A DNA stretch of 34,952 nt from an uncultured Lachnospiraceae bacterium (GTDB lineage Bacteria; Bacillota; Clostridia; Lachnospirales; Lachnospiraceae). The notes beneath the pieces are model-generated. The model did not search any database. It had not been told where the DNA came from and saw only the letters and a program-made list of their open reading frames with translations. How positions within the stretch are numbered: the stretch's first letter is position 1; each line of letters begins with the position of its first letter. Made by a program: the position numbers and the translations under genes. The stretch lies in assembly GCA_949740385.1 (NCBI GenBank), contig CATJJD010000203.1, positions 1-34,952 on the forward strand, written 5' to 3'. Positions 7,248-16,051 of the stretch are shown here, in pieces.

Positions 7248-9467
7248 ATGTCAGGATTTAACTTAACAGAAGCACAGAAGAAGCAGATTACAGACCTGCT
7301 TGCACAGATGACCGTGGAGGAGAAGGTCGGACAGATGCACCAGCTCTCCCCGTCCATTGTGGGCGGCTTCGACGTGTCCTTCGAGGAGCTGATCGAGATG
7401 GTGACCGACGGGCGCATCTCCAACGAGGAATTCGGGCGGATCATGGCAAACGCCGAGCGGGATTTCCACGAGGACGACATCCGGGCGGGCCGCGTCGGCT
7501 CCTACCTGCTTAACGACCCGAAGAAGGCCAACGAGCTGCAGCGCATCGCTGTGGAGGAGACGAGGCTTGGCATTCCCCTCATCTACGGCTTTGACGTGAT
7601 CCACGGTTTCCGCACCACCTTCCCGATTCCCCTCGCGGAGGCCTGCAGCTGGAACGAAGAGGTGTTTGAGGCATCCGCGGAGGTTGCGGCCCGGGAGGCC
7701 AGCGCCCACGGCATCAACTGGACCTTCGCCCCGATGCTGGACATCGCGAGGGATGCCCGCTGGGGCCGCATCAGCGAGTCCGCCGGCGAAGACCCGCATC
7801 TCGGCAGCGTCTACGCGAGGGCGAAGGTGCGCGGTTTCCAGGGGAAAAATCCGGCGGACCGGGAGCGCATCGCCACTACAATCAAGCATTTCGTCGCCTA
7901 CGGCGCGGCAGAAGCCGGCCAGGACTACAATACCGTCTCCATGGCAAAATCCATGCTGCACAACAGCTACCTTCCTCCGGTGAAAGCGGCGGTCGAGGAG
8001 GGCGCCATGACGGTTATGGCGGCGTTCAACGATTACAACGGCGTGCCCTGCACCGTCAACTCCTGGCTGCTGCGGGATGTTTTAAAGGAGAGCTACGGCT
8101 TTGAGGGCTTCGTGGTCAGCGACGCAAACGCCATCCGGGAGTGCGTCAGCCACGGCATCGCCGAAGATCTGGCGGACGCGTCCCGCAAAGCCGTAAACGC
8201 CGGGATGGACATGGATATGGGCTCCGGCACATATTCGGCCCACCTGGCACAGCAGGCCGCAGACGGCGAAGTATCTGCCGAGGTGCTTGACGAAGCGGTC
8301 CGCCGGATTCTCACCGTAAAGATGGCTCTCGGGCTGTTCGATCATCCTTACGTGGAGGAGGAGCGCATGGCGAGATACGACGGAGAGCTCGACAAAAAAC
8401 ACCGCGATATCGCATTGGACGCGGCAAAACGCTCCATTGTACTGCTGAAAAATGACGGAATTCTTCCTATTGAAAAGGAGCAGAAAATAGCGCTGCTGGG
8501 CGCTCTCGCAGACGACGGCGAAAACTGTCTCGGCGCCTGGAACGCCGACGGGCGCGGCAGCGACTGCGTAACCGTAAAGGCGGGACTGGAACGCGCGGGC
8601 ATTTCCGTCACTTATGCCGCCTGCTGCGATACAACATCCGGGCTGAACCGGCAGGAGCTTGACGGCGCGGTAAAGGACGCCGATGTTATCATTGCCGTGG
8701 TCGGTGAGACCAACGCCATGAGCGGCGAGGCCAGCTCCCGGGCGGACATCACGCTTCCGGGACACCAGAGAGAGCTTCTGGAGGCGGCCCTTGCCACCGG
8801 AAAGCCGGTGGTGGCCCTGCTGATGAACGGGCGTCCCCTGGCGCTGCAGTGGGAGCAGGAGCATGTTCCCGCCATTCTGGAGTGCTGGCAGCTGGGTGTC
8901 ACCCACGGGGACGCGGCAGCCGCCGTGCTGCTCGGCGAATACAACCCGAGCGGCAGACTCTGTGCCACCTTCCCGGCCATGACCGGACAGTGCCCGCGCT
9001 ACTACAATCATCCGAACACCGGAAGGCCGGGCAGCAAGAGCAAGTTTACCTCCCGCTATCTGGACGCTCCGCTTGAGCCGCTGTATCCCTTCGGATATGG
9101 TCTGAGCTACGCCAATTACTTATATTCCGATTTAACTGTCGAAGAATCCGGTGAAAGTTTCCGGGTATCTGTGTCCGTCGCAAATACAGGAGACCGCGCC
9201 GGGGAGGAGACGGTGCAGCTCTACATCCGCGATGTGGCCGGCTCCATCGTCCGCCCGGTAAAGGAGCTCAAGGCGTTCAAAAAAGTGACGCTTGCTCCGG
9301 GGGAGACAAAACAGGTTACACTGACACTGAACAAAACCGACATGGGCTTCTACAATGACGACATGGAGTACTGCAGAGAGGACGGCAGCTTTCTCTTCTA
9401 TGTCGGCGGCAACAGCAGAGACTGTCTGGAGGCCGAACGCAAAGTCGTGTTCTCCCAGAACGTTTAA
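7248..9467 (+). CDS. bglX: Glycoside hydrolase family 3 beta-glycosidase (BglX type)
   Basis: A 739-residue GH3 enzyme with the usual three parts: an N-terminal TIM-barrel (to ~residue 360), an alpha/beta sandwich (~390-600) and a C-terminal fibronectin-III-like domain (~640-720). The nucleophile is Asp292 in GFVVSDANAI. The probable acid/base is Glu494 in SGEASSRADITLPG, the same arrangement as E. coli BglX. Other family markers are GFDVIHGFRTTFPIPLA and KHFVAYGAAEAGQDYN. There is no signal peptide, so it should act in the cytoplasm on imported, de-esterified oligosaccharides, as a beta-glucosidase or beta-xylosidase. An AAGGAG site precedes the ATG. A GC-rich hairpin ends the transcript. 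Confidence 0.94.
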   Translation: MSGFNLTEAQKKQITDLLAQMTVEEKVGQMHQLSPSIVGGFDVSFEELIEMVTDGRISNEEFGRIMANAERDFHEDDIRAGRVGSYLLNDPKKANELQRIAVEETRLGIPLIYGFDVIHGFRTTFPIPLAEACSWNEEVFEASAEVAAREASAHGINWTFAPMLDIARDARWGRISESAGEDPHLGSVYARAKVRGFQGKNPADRERIATTIKHFVAYGAAEAGQDYNTVSMAKSMLHNSYLPPVKAAVEEGAMTVMAAFNDYNGVPCTVNSWLLRDVLKESYGFEGFVVSDANAIRECVSHGIAEDLADASRKAVNAGMDMDMGSGTYSAHLAQQAADGEVSAEVLDEAVRRILTVKMALGLFDHPYVEEERMARYDGELDKKHRDIALDAAKRSIVLLKNDGILPIEKEQKIALLGALADDGENCLGAWNADGRGSDCVTVKAGLERAGISVTYAACCDTTSGLNRQELDGAVKDADVIIAVVGETNAMSGEASSRADITLPGHQRELLEAALATGKPVVALLMNGRPLALQWEQEHVPAILECWQLGVTHGDAAAAVLLGEYNPSGRLCATFPAMTGQCPRYYNHPNTGRPGSKSKFTSRYLDAPLEPLYPFGYGLSYANYLYSDLTVEESGESFRVSVSVANTGDRAGEETVQLYIRDVAGSIVRPVKELKAFKKVTLAPGETKQVTLTLNKTDMGFYNDDMEYCREDGSFLFYVGGNSRDCLEAERKVVFSQNV

Positions 9468-9478
9468 TATCTTTTCAC

Positions 9479-9506
9479 AGAGCGGCCGTTCGCATGCGGC
9501 CGCTCT
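9479..9506 (+). terminator. GC-rich hairpin terminator after the GH3 gene
   Basis: A 10-bp perfect stem (AGAGCGGCCG / CGGCCGCTCT) with an 8-nt loop lies 12 bp after the GH3 stop codon. The T-run is poor (TTATC), so termination efficiency is uncertain. Confidence 0.7.
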
Positions 9507-9533
9507 TATCACAAAAGCTGTCATAAAGAAATA

Positions 9534-9701
9534 GATCATCCCTTTCACATCAAACCGGATGCGCGTACACAGACTACCGGCGTAATTCTTTGCGATCAGG
9601 CAAAAATGCTGGATATTGGCGCAAAAAATACTCAGTTCCGTGAGAAATGTCCAAAAGATATCTTAAGGAAAGCAAAAGAACTGATTCTGTTTTTTCTGTA
9701 A
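9534..9701 (+). pseudogene. Remnant of a PemK/MazF-type toxin gene (C-terminal part only)
   Basis: Reading from GAT at 9534 gives an open 55-codon stretch ending in TAA: DHPFHIKPDARTQTTGVI, then LCDQAKMLDI, then a helix-like end FREKCPKDILRKAKELIL. The segment G-V-I-L-C-D-Q-x-K-x-L-D followed by a C-terminal helix is how PemK/MazF mRNA interferases end. There is no start codon, no N-terminal half and no antitoxin gene, and a terminator lies 27 bp upstream, so this is a dead fragment. It is AT-richer than the flanking genes. It falls in the 423-bp gap between the GH3 and carboxylesterase genes, a likely scar of an insertion or deletion. Assignment is from pattern only. Confidence 0.6.
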
Positions 9702-9722
9702 TCCCGCATTCACTCCGAGCAA

Positions 9723-9762
9723 AAGCCCTTGACCGCCCCCCTGCGGCCAAGGGCTTATTTTT
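9723..9762 (+). terminator. Strong intrinsic terminator
   Basis: A 9-bp stem (AAGCCCTTG / CAAGGGCTT) with an inner CCGC/GCGG pairing is followed by ATTTTT. It lies just after the toxin remnant and seals off region 1 from the carboxylesterase operon. Confidence 0.88.
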
Positions 9763-9850
9763 GGTGCCCCCCGTAAAAATGTCCCTCTGAGCACGGTCAA
9801 TAATGACTTTTCTATGGAAAACTGTCTCTTTTTCTTTTCATCCCCTCAGC

Positions 9851-9856
9851 TATAAT
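9851..9856 (+). promoter_or_regulatory. Probable -10 box for the carboxylesterase operon
   Basis: A perfect TATAAT lies 40 bp before the start codon. The expected -35 position holds only a pyrimidine run (CTTTTT), so the promoter probably needs an activator. The rest of 9763-9850 shows no other clear element. Confidence 0.5.
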
Positions 9857-9890
9857 ATAAATCAGCAAAAAAATATGGAGGGAATAAAAC

Positions 9891-11453
9891 ATGGCACATT
9901 CATTTATCTGTGATCCGAAAACTGCCGTCGTTGAGACTACGAAAGGCAAGATCCACGGCTACGTCTACGACGGCATTCATATGTTCAAAGGAATTCCATA
10001 CGCAAAGGCAAAAAGATTCCATGCGCCTGAACCGATGGATGCCTGGGACGGCGTTTTAGAGACGACGAACTACGGTTTCGTATGCCCGCTTCTGGACTTT
10101 GAATCAAAACCGATGGGAGAGCTGGCCGTGCCGCACCGCTTCTGGGTGATGAACGAAAACTGCCAGAACCTGAACGTCTGGACACCGGCATGTGACAATA
10201 AGAAACGTCCGGTTATGGTGTGGCTTCACGGAGGGGGATTTGAGGCAGGCTCCGCAATCGAGCAGATCGCATACGAGGGGGAGAACATGACAAAGCTGGG
10301 AGACGTTGTCCTTGTCTCTGTTAACCACCGCCTGAACATCCTGGGCTACTTTGACATGTCGGCTTACGGCAGTGAATACGCCAACTCCGGAAACGCCGGA
10401 ACAGACGATATTGTCGCTGCACTTCAGTGGGTTCACGACAACATCGAAGCCTTCGGAGGCGACAGGGACAACGTGGTTGTCTTCGGCCAGTCCGGCGGCG
10501 GCATGAAGGTTACAACACTGCTCCAGACTCCGGCAGCGGACGGACTCGTGGCTAAGGGAATCGTCATGAGCGGCGTGATCGCCTCGGAGCAGGCAGATCA
10601 GACCGGAAGCGGCGAGGAACTGGTAAAAGCCGTAATGAATGAGCTGAACATCAGCACTGCAAAGGAGCTGGAGGACGTTCCGTACGCACAGTTTGCAGCC
10701 GCATACAAGAAGATCCGCCCGGCAATGCAGGCAGAGGGAAAATATGTGGGATGCGCACCGCAGCCGAACGCGTACTACGCAGGCGAACCGCTCTCCAACG
10801 GCTTCCGCAGGGAGACCGCTTCCGTTCCGCTTATGATTGGCAGCGTGTTCGGCGAATTCGCCTCCTTTGCGCCGAACCGCTACGACAGAGCGAGCATGTC
10901 GGCGGAAGACGGCTGGAACACAATAAAAGAAGTGATGGGAGAGGATGCCGTAACGGAGCTTAAGCCGCTGTTTGACGCAGCTTACCCGGAGAGAAACCCG
11001 GTGGATCTGCTCAACCTCGACTTTATGATGCGGCTTCCGAAGCAGCAGTACATCCGGATGAGAAGCGAGATCAACCCGAACACGTACTCCTACCTCTTCA
11101 ATATGGATATGCCGATGGAAGGAGGAAAGACGCCGTGGCACTGCGTGGACATCCCGTTCTTCTTCCACAACACGGAGCTTGTTCCGGTAACTCAGGTGGA
11201 AGGCGTTACCGAAAAGCTTGAGGAGGAGATTTTCGAGAGCACCATCGCCTTTGCGCGCACGGGCAATCCAAACAACGCAAAGCTTGACACCTGGAAAGCC
11301 TCCACGGCCGACAACGAGCACACCATGGTACTCGGACCTTCCAGCGGTGTCCGGACGAATTTTGACAGAGAGCTGATCCCGGCGATTGCAAAGCACATGG
11401 GCCCTGTTTTCGAGCGCATGATGAAGGCCGCTTCCGGGAAGATTCAGCACTGA
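9891..11453 (+). CDS. Type-B carboxylesterase
   Basis: A 520-residue member of the carboxylesterase type B family (PnbA-like), of normal length. The oxyanion hole is VWLHGGGFEAGS, the nucleophile elbow is VVFGQSGGGMK (Ser), the acid Glu is probably in SVFGEFASF, and the His is in TPWHCVDIPFFFH. There is no signal peptide, so it is cytoplasmic. It is the first gene after the strong terminator at 9723-9762, with its own promoter, and lies 29 bp upstream of a CUT1 permease gene, so it is probably co-expressed with that importer. In this setting it likely cleaves acetyl or aromatic esters from imported oligosaccharides; the physiological ester is unknown. Confidence 0.9.
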   Translation: MAHSFICDPKTAVVETTKGKIHGYVYDGIHMFKGIPYAKAKRFHAPEPMDAWDGVLETTNYGFVCPLLDFESKPMGELAVPHRFWVMNENCQNLNVWTPACDNKKRPVMVWLHGGGFEAGSAIEQIAYEGENMTKLGDVVLVSVNHRLNILGYFDMSAYGSEYANSGNAGTDDIVAALQWVHDNIEAFGGDRDNVVVFGQSGGGMKVTTLLQTPAADGLVAKGIVMSGVIASEQADQTGSGEELVKAVMNELNISTAKELEDVPYAQFAAAYKKIRPAMQAEGKYVGCAPQPNAYYAGEPLSNGFRRETASVPLMIGSVFGEFASFAPNRYDRASMSAEDGWNTIKEVMGEDAVTELKPLFDAAYPERNPVDLLNLDFMMRLPKQQYIRMRSEINPNTYSYLFNMDMPMEGGKTPWHCVDIPFFFHNTELVPVTQVEGVTEKLEEEIFESTIAFARTGNPNNAKLDTWKASTADNEHTMVLGPSSGVRTNFDRELIPAIAKHMGPVFERMMKAASGKIQH

Positions 11454-11482
11454 TAAAAAATGAGAGAAGGAGTTTCGTTTGT

Positions 11483-12427
11483 ATGAAAAAAGCACCGGCT
11501 AAAATAAAAGAAAGAAAGTACACGAAAGAAGCGATCGTTAAGGATTTCCGCAGAAACGGCAAGCTCTATCTTATGGCGGTTCCCGCGATTGTCTGCCTGA
11601 TTCTCTTCGCCTACCTTCCGATGGGCGGAGTTGTGATGGCGTTTAAGGACTACAAGCCTAAGCTTGGTATTTTCGGCAGCGACTGGATCGGCTTTAAGCA
11701 CTTTACCGACTTTTTCACGTCCTTCTATTTTCCGCGGACGATGAAAAATACGCTCTGGATCAGCTTCCTGCAGCTGTTAATCGAATTTCCGGTCACAATC
11801 ATCTTCGCACTGCTTCTGAATGAGATTGTGAGCACGAAATTCAAGCGCACCATCCAGACCGTCAGCTACATGCCATACTTTATCTCCATGGTCGTAATCG
11901 CAGGTATCATCGTAGACTTCTGTTCGTCCAGAGGCGCGCTGACCGCACTTGTATCCCTGTTTACGGGAAGCAACCAGAATCTGCTCAGCCAGCCGGAATA
12001 CTGGCGGCCGATCTACATTGTATCCGACCTCTGGCAGGGACTCGGATTCGGCAGTATTATCTACATAGCCGCACTCTCCGGCGTGGACAAGGAGCTGTAT
12101 GAGGCGGCGGAGATCGACGGTGCAAACCGCTGGAAGCAGACGCTGCACGTAACAATCCCCGGCATCTCCTCCACGATCATCATCATGCTGATCTTAAAGA
12201 TCGGCAGTATGATGGGTGTCGGATACGAGAAAACCATTTTGCTCTACAACAATCAGATTTACGAGACTGCTGATATTATTTCATCTTATGTATATCGAAA
12301 AGGTCTGGAAGAGTTCAACTACGGCTACTCCACCGCCGTCAGCCTTTTCAACTCCGTAATCAACTTTATATTACTTGTAATATCAAACAAACTGAGCAAA
12401 AAATATACAGAGACGAGCTTATTCTAA
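11483..12427 (+). CDS. CUT1 ABC transporter permease, LplB type (module 2)
   Basis: A 314-residue polytopic membrane protein, same family as the permease at 3399. Shared features include YLPMGGVVMAFKDYKPKLGI near the N-terminus and the EAA loop YEAAEIDGANRWKQTLHVTIP. It begins 29 bp after the carboxylesterase stop behind an AGAAGGAG ribosome site. It should pair with the permease just downstream and with the binding lipoprotein at 16052. No ATPase gene is present in the module. Confidence 0.93.
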   Translation: MKKAPAKIKERKYTKEAIVKDFRRNGKLYLMAVPAIVCLILFAYLPMGGVVMAFKDYKPKLGIFGSDWIGFKHFTDFFTSFYFPRTMKNTLWISFLQLLIEFPVTIIFALLLNEIVSTKFKRTIQTVSYMPYFISMVVIAGIIVDFCSSRGALTALVSLFTGSNQNLLSQPEYWRPIYIVSDLWQGLGFGSIIYIAALSGVDKELYEAAEIDGANRWKQTLHVTIPGISSTIIIMLILKIGSMMGVGYEKTILLYNNQIYETADIISSYVYRKGLEEFNYGYSTAVSLFNSVINFILLVISNKLSKKYTETSLF

Positions 12428-12455
12428 TTACAGAATGCAGCGGAAAGAGGGAAAC

Positions 12456-13349
12456 ATGAAACGTAAAAAATCGATTGGCAGAACTATTTTTCAAATATGT
12501 AACGGGCTGTTTTTTATCTTTATGATTGTCATTTGTATCGCGCCCATCTGGCACGTCGTGTGTGCTTCATTCTCGGATGCCTCCTGGGTTATGGCACAGA
12601 CCGGTGTCATCACACGCATCAAGGGATTTAACCTGCACGGATACCGGATGGTATTCCAGAACAAGGAGATCTGGAGCGGCTACTTAAATACCATCATCTA
12701 CTGTATCGGCACCACGGTGATCGGACTGTTAATTACCGTCATGATCGCCTATGTAACCGCAATCAAAGGTGTTCTCTGGGCGGACGCAATTATGCTTTTT
12801 GCATCCTTCACCATGATGTTCGGCGGCGGTATTATCTCCTCCTACATCATCAACACCCAGTTTCTGCACCTGTACAACAACCGCTGGGCAATTATTCTTC
12901 CGGGATGCTTCTCCGTTATGTATCTGATCCTGATACGTACCGCGATGAAATCCGTACCGGAAAGCCTTGTAGAATCCGCCATGCTGGACGGCGCGGGCCA
13001 CATGACGGTATTGTTCCAGATACTGCTGCCGCTCATCAAGGCAACCCTTGCAACCGTCATTCTCTACTACGTGGTTATGCAGTGGAATTCATGGTTCCAG
13101 GCCGCCGTTTACTTAAGAAAGCGCGATCTGTATCCGCTTCAGATCATCATCAAGGAGATTTTGATCACCGGCGATACCTCGTCATCCACAAACATGAGCG
13201 CAACCGATGTTACAGGAGACTTAACGCTTTACAAGCAGCTGATCAAGTACTGTACCATCGTCGTATCATCCGCACCTATTTTTGCTTTTTATCCGTTCAT
13301 CCAGAAATACTTTGAGTCCGGCGTTATGATCGGAGCAGTCAAGGGTTAA
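12456..13349 (+). CDS. CUT1 ABC transporter permease, YtcP type (module 2)
   Basis: A permease of about 297 residues with six predicted membrane spans, an EAA-type loop (VESAMLDGAGHMTVLFQILLP) and the C-terminal YFESGVMIGAVKG signature also seen in the module 1 partner. The ORF track starts at 12435, but the ATG at 12456 is preferred: the AAAGAGGG ribosome site sits inside the longer version and the hydrophobic N-terminus follows the second Met. It lies 28 bp after its partner permease and is closed by a 12-bp hairpin terminator. Confidence 0.92.
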   Translation: MKRKKSIGRTIFQICNGLFFIFMIVICIAPIWHVVCASFSDASWVMAQTGVITRIKGFNLHGYRMVFQNKEIWSGYLNTIIYCIGTTVIGLLITVMIAYVTAIKGVLWADAIMLFASFTMMFGGGIISSYIINTQFLHLYNNRWAIILPGCFSVMYLILIRTAMKSVPESLVESAMLDGAGHMTVLFQILLPLIKATLATVILYYVVMQWNSWFQAAVYLRKRDLYPLQIIIKEILITGDTSSSTNMSATDVTGDLTLYKQLIKYCTIVVSSAPIFAFYPFIQKYFESGVMIGAVKG

Positions 13350-13383
13350 CCTGCAGACGGGTAAAAAATATCTCTTCACGCAA

Positions 13384-13416
13384 GACCGCCGCACCAGTCA
13401 TTCCGGTGCGGCGGTC
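13384..13416. terminator. Bidirectional terminator between convergent genes
   Basis: A perfect 12-bp stem (GACCGCCGCACC / GGTGCGGCGGTC) with a 9-nt loop lies between the permease stop (13349) and the stop of the minus-strand regulator (13425). No strong T-run on either side, but the stem is very stable. Confidence 0.75.
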
Positions 13417-13424
13417 GTCATGTG

Positions 13425-15797
13425 TCAGTCCTGTGCGGATTCCTTTTCTCCCTGATTCCTTGCGATTCCCTCCTTGTACTGCCCCGGCGTAATGCCCTCG
13501 TAGCGCTTGAAGGCGCGCTGGAGCGTCTTAATGTCGGTATAACCGGTTGCGTCCGCGCAGCTCCTGATCGTGCTGCCCTGCTCCAGCAGCTCCTTACAGC
13601 GGGCAAGGCGCACCGAGTGCACATAGTCGAGAATCCCAAATCCCGTCTGTCTGCGGAACCGGTTGCCTATATGGGCGGCGGACACCGCGAAATGCTCCGC
13701 GATAAAGGACACGTTCAGCTCCGGATTGCAGTAATTGTCGCGGATATAAGCCTTGACGGTCTCCGCCCAGGTGCTGTCGGAGGTGTTCTCGTTCTGATAG
13801 TGAAACATCTCGTCAAAAAGCTTTTCTATCTCCCGCTCCAGATCCGCCGTGGAGTGGGTCCCCAGCAGCCGGGATGAGTACTCCGTCTTGATCTCGTTGT
13901 TCATCCCCATGTCGCTCAGCTTGTCCAAAAGCATACTGATCAGCGCGTAGGCCTGGCACTGATTGTATGTAAAATACCGAATATCGTGCAGAAAACAGCT
14001 CTCCATAATCTCGCCGATCAGCTCCCTTGCCATGGCGTAGTTGTTCACCATCAGACTGTTGGAGAGGTTCTTTTTCAGCTGCAGCAGCACCGTGCCGTCC
14101 GGATTTAAGGCCTCCACCTCCGACGTATAGAAGTTGACCCGCGCGCTGTCCTTCCAGAAGGTGACATGGGACGTGGTCATGTAGGCCTCCTCGTAAGCGT
14201 AGGACAACTCCGTCCAGAGCTCGTGCCGGTCGCTGACCGCCACACAGGAATCCAGCTCAAACGCCTTTCGGAAAAAGTCGATACAGATGTCCGACCTTGC
14301 AATCAGCCGATGATGGTCGTCCTCCTCCTCACAGGCCGGCACCAGACAGACAACCATATTGTCCATCACAATGCTGATCCCCAGAGAATCCTTTTTATCC
14401 TTTTCCAGAAACGCCTCGTCGATGACATTTTTCAGCGAGAAAAACAGAAGAGAGTAGGATTCGCGGCTCTCCCGCTGGGCCCGTATAAAGCTGCAGGACT
14501 CAATATTCGAAAAGCAAAACAGAACAATCTGGTAGGCGCCGATCTCCTTAAGCCTCGGCTCACTCTCGTGAAACTCCAGAATCCAGTCCTCGTTGGGATA
14601 AACCCCCTTTAAAAATCCCGACAGCGTATCCTCAAACTCGCTCTCGTGCTGCCGATACACCTGGCGGGTTAACCGCTGGTTATCCCGCAGCAGCACAAGA
14701 AGCGCATCCTCCAGCTTGCGGTAGCTCTCCGAGAGCACAATATTCGTATTTTTCTTCTGACTGTCGTCGAGAATGGACAGCAGGTGATTCAGCGGCGCGC
14801 TGTTCTTCTTTGTAAAATAGAGCGCCGCGCATATGCCGATCACAATACTTAAGGCAATCCCGATCCCGTACTGGCGGACAAGCGCATAGATGTCCCGGTA
14901 AAAAACCTTCTTTGAAAGGCACAGTCCGTAGTAGAGATCCAGCTCGTCCGACGCCGTCCCCGAAATCAGAAGCGCATCGTCCGCCGTCTCCCAGAAGAAA
15001 TTCCTCCCCGCCTCCGCGTAAGCTACAAAGGTGTCATAGCCCGGCAGCTCCTCTGCCAGAACCGGCAGATTCTGATGATCGAACAGCACCTCTTCGTCTG
15101 TCCACACAAGAAACAGCTCGTCCTTCGGCAGATCCATGTAGCCGGTCTCCGCCCGGAGCGCATCCCATGAAATCAGCGCGTAGGATACGCCGACCTTCCT
15201 CTTTAAGCTGTAATCATAGATGCTCTGATAAATCAGAATATAAAAAACCCCCCCATTTTCCAGAATCTGATACCCGTTATAGCCGGCGGTTATCCTTTTA
15301 AACTCATCGATCTCTGTTCCGTAATACGCCAGATACTCGCGGTAGAGAATCGGCACATACCGCTTGGCATCCGTCACAAAGGAGTCATTGTTGTCAAAGT
15401 AAATTCCCAGACTGCTTATGTAGGGGTAGCTGTTTTTAAGGTCCGAGAGCGATTCCGAAAGATTGGACACACAGAGCATGTCCTTCGGGTTATAGGCCTT
15501 CTCCTGTTTCAGCTGCAGCGTGTTCGGATTGACCGACGCCGTCGCAGCCGCGATTCTTCCGTTGCGCAGCATGTTGTCGCAGATCGACTTCTCATGCTTT
15601 AATATGCTGCTCTGATACTGGTGCGCATCCCTGCGCATAATATTGTTCGCATTGAATATACAAAACAAAAATGCAGTAAACGGTATAAACAGAACGACAA
15701 GATAGGTGAAAAAAAGAAACTTATGCTCCTTCACAAATACCAGAATCTGATGGTTCAGATGAATGGGCCATGCTTTGTTTTTTTCCCCTGCAGTCAT
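13425..15797 (-). CDS. Membrane-anchored AraC-type transcriptional regulator with extracytoplasmic sensor
   Basis: A 790-residue one-component sensor. Membrane spans lie at ~26-50 (FLFFTYLVVLFIPFTAFLF) and ~309-328 (YGIGIALSIVIGICAALYF) and enclose a ~255-residue outside domain resembling Cache-type sensors. A long cytoplasmic linker follows. AraC-type helix-turn-helix motifs occupy ~676-775 (NVSFIAEHFAVSAAHIGNRF and a second, CADATGYTDIKTLQRAF). No kinase or receiver domain is seen. The ORF track starts at 15977, but an AAAGGAG site 10 nt before ATG 15797 and a near-perfect promoter at 15849-15877 place the start here. It separates the module 2 permeases from their probable binding protein and is divergent from the latter, which it probably controls. 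This architecture is known in Firmicutes carbohydrate loci. Confidence 0.88.
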   Translation of the reverse strand: MTAGEKNKAWPIHLNHQILVFVKEHKFLFFTYLVVLFIPFTAFLFCIFNANNIMRRDAHQYQSSILKHEKSICDNMLRNGRIAAATASVNPNTLQLKQEKAYNPKDMLCVSNLSESLSDLKNSYPYISSLGIYFDNNDSFVTDAKRYVPILYREYLAYYGTEIDEFKRITAGYNGYQILENGGVFYILIYQSIYDYSLKRKVGVSYALISWDALRAETGYMDLPKDELFLVWTDEEVLFDHQNLPVLAEELPGYDTFVAYAEAGRNFFWETADDALLISGTASDELDLYYGLCLSKKVFYRDIYALVRQYGIGIALSIVIGICAALYFTKKNSAPLNHLLSILDDSQKKNTNIVLSESYRKLEDALLVLLRDNQRLTRQVYRQHESEFEDTLSGFLKGVYPNEDWILEFHESEPRLKEIGAYQIVLFCFSNIESCSFIRAQRESRESYSLLFFSLKNVIDEAFLEKDKKDSLGISIVMDNMVVCLVPACEEEDDHHRLIARSDICIDFFRKAFELDSCVAVSDRHELWTELSYAYEEAYMTTSHVTFWKDSARVNFYTSEVEALNPDGTVLLQLKKNLSNSLMVNNYAMARELIGEIMESCFLHDIRYFTYNQCQAYALISMLLDKLSDMGMNNEIKTEYSSRLLGTHSTADLEREIEKLFDEMFHYQNENTSDSTWAETVKAYIRDNYCNPELNVSFIAEHFAVSAAHIGNRFRRQTGFGILDYVHSVRLARCKELLEQGSTIRSCADATGYTDIKTLQRAFKRYEGITPGQYKEGIARNQGEKESAQD

Positions 15798-15848
15798 AAG
15801 TAGGCGCTCCTTTGCAGAATAAAATGCTGAAAATGACGTTACCCGTCC

Positions 15849-15877
15849 ATTATACCAAAGCAGCATCGGCGCCTCAA
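15849..15877 (-). promoter_or_regulatory. Sigma-70-type promoter of the membrane AraC regulator
   Basis: On the minus strand TTGAGG and TATAAT are separated by 17 bp. Transcription would start about 45 nt before the ATG at 15797, which excludes the longer start at 15977 given in the ORF track. Confidence 0.75.
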
Positions 15878-15898
15878 GGAAAAAGGGGGCAAATCCAT

Positions 15899-15970
15899 AT
15901 TTTTGACGCGCATGTGAAAAATGGTATCCGAAGAAAACATAGAAAATACAGCAAAAAAGATTTTTGACGC
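15899..15970 (+). repeat. 11-bp direct repeat in a divergent promoter region
   Basis: ATTTTTGACGC occurs at 15899-15909 and again at 15960-15970, 61 bp apart, between the regulator and the binding-protein gene. It could be a regulator-binding pair; the rest of the region between the copies is AT-rich without other clear signals. Confidence 0.45.
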
Positions 15971-15971
15971 T

Positions 15972-15999
15972 TTTCAATTCCCCAATTTCGGGCTATGTT
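15972..15999 (+). promoter_or_regulatory. Possible promoter for the module 2 binding protein
   Basis: TTTCAA and TATGTT are separated by 16 bp, about 50 bp before the start codon. Both boxes are imperfect, consistent with an activated promoter next to the 11-bp direct repeat. Confidence 0.35.
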
Positions 16000-16051
16000 A
16001 GATGCAACCGAATGATTTCGGAAAAAAGATACGGCAAAAAGGAGAAATGCT

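Noticed and set aside
10104-11495. Minus-strand ORF of 463 residues across the carboxylesterase
   Set aside because: Long only because of GC-rich codon use; composition is unlike a folded protein and the plus strand encodes a complete type-B carboxylesterase.
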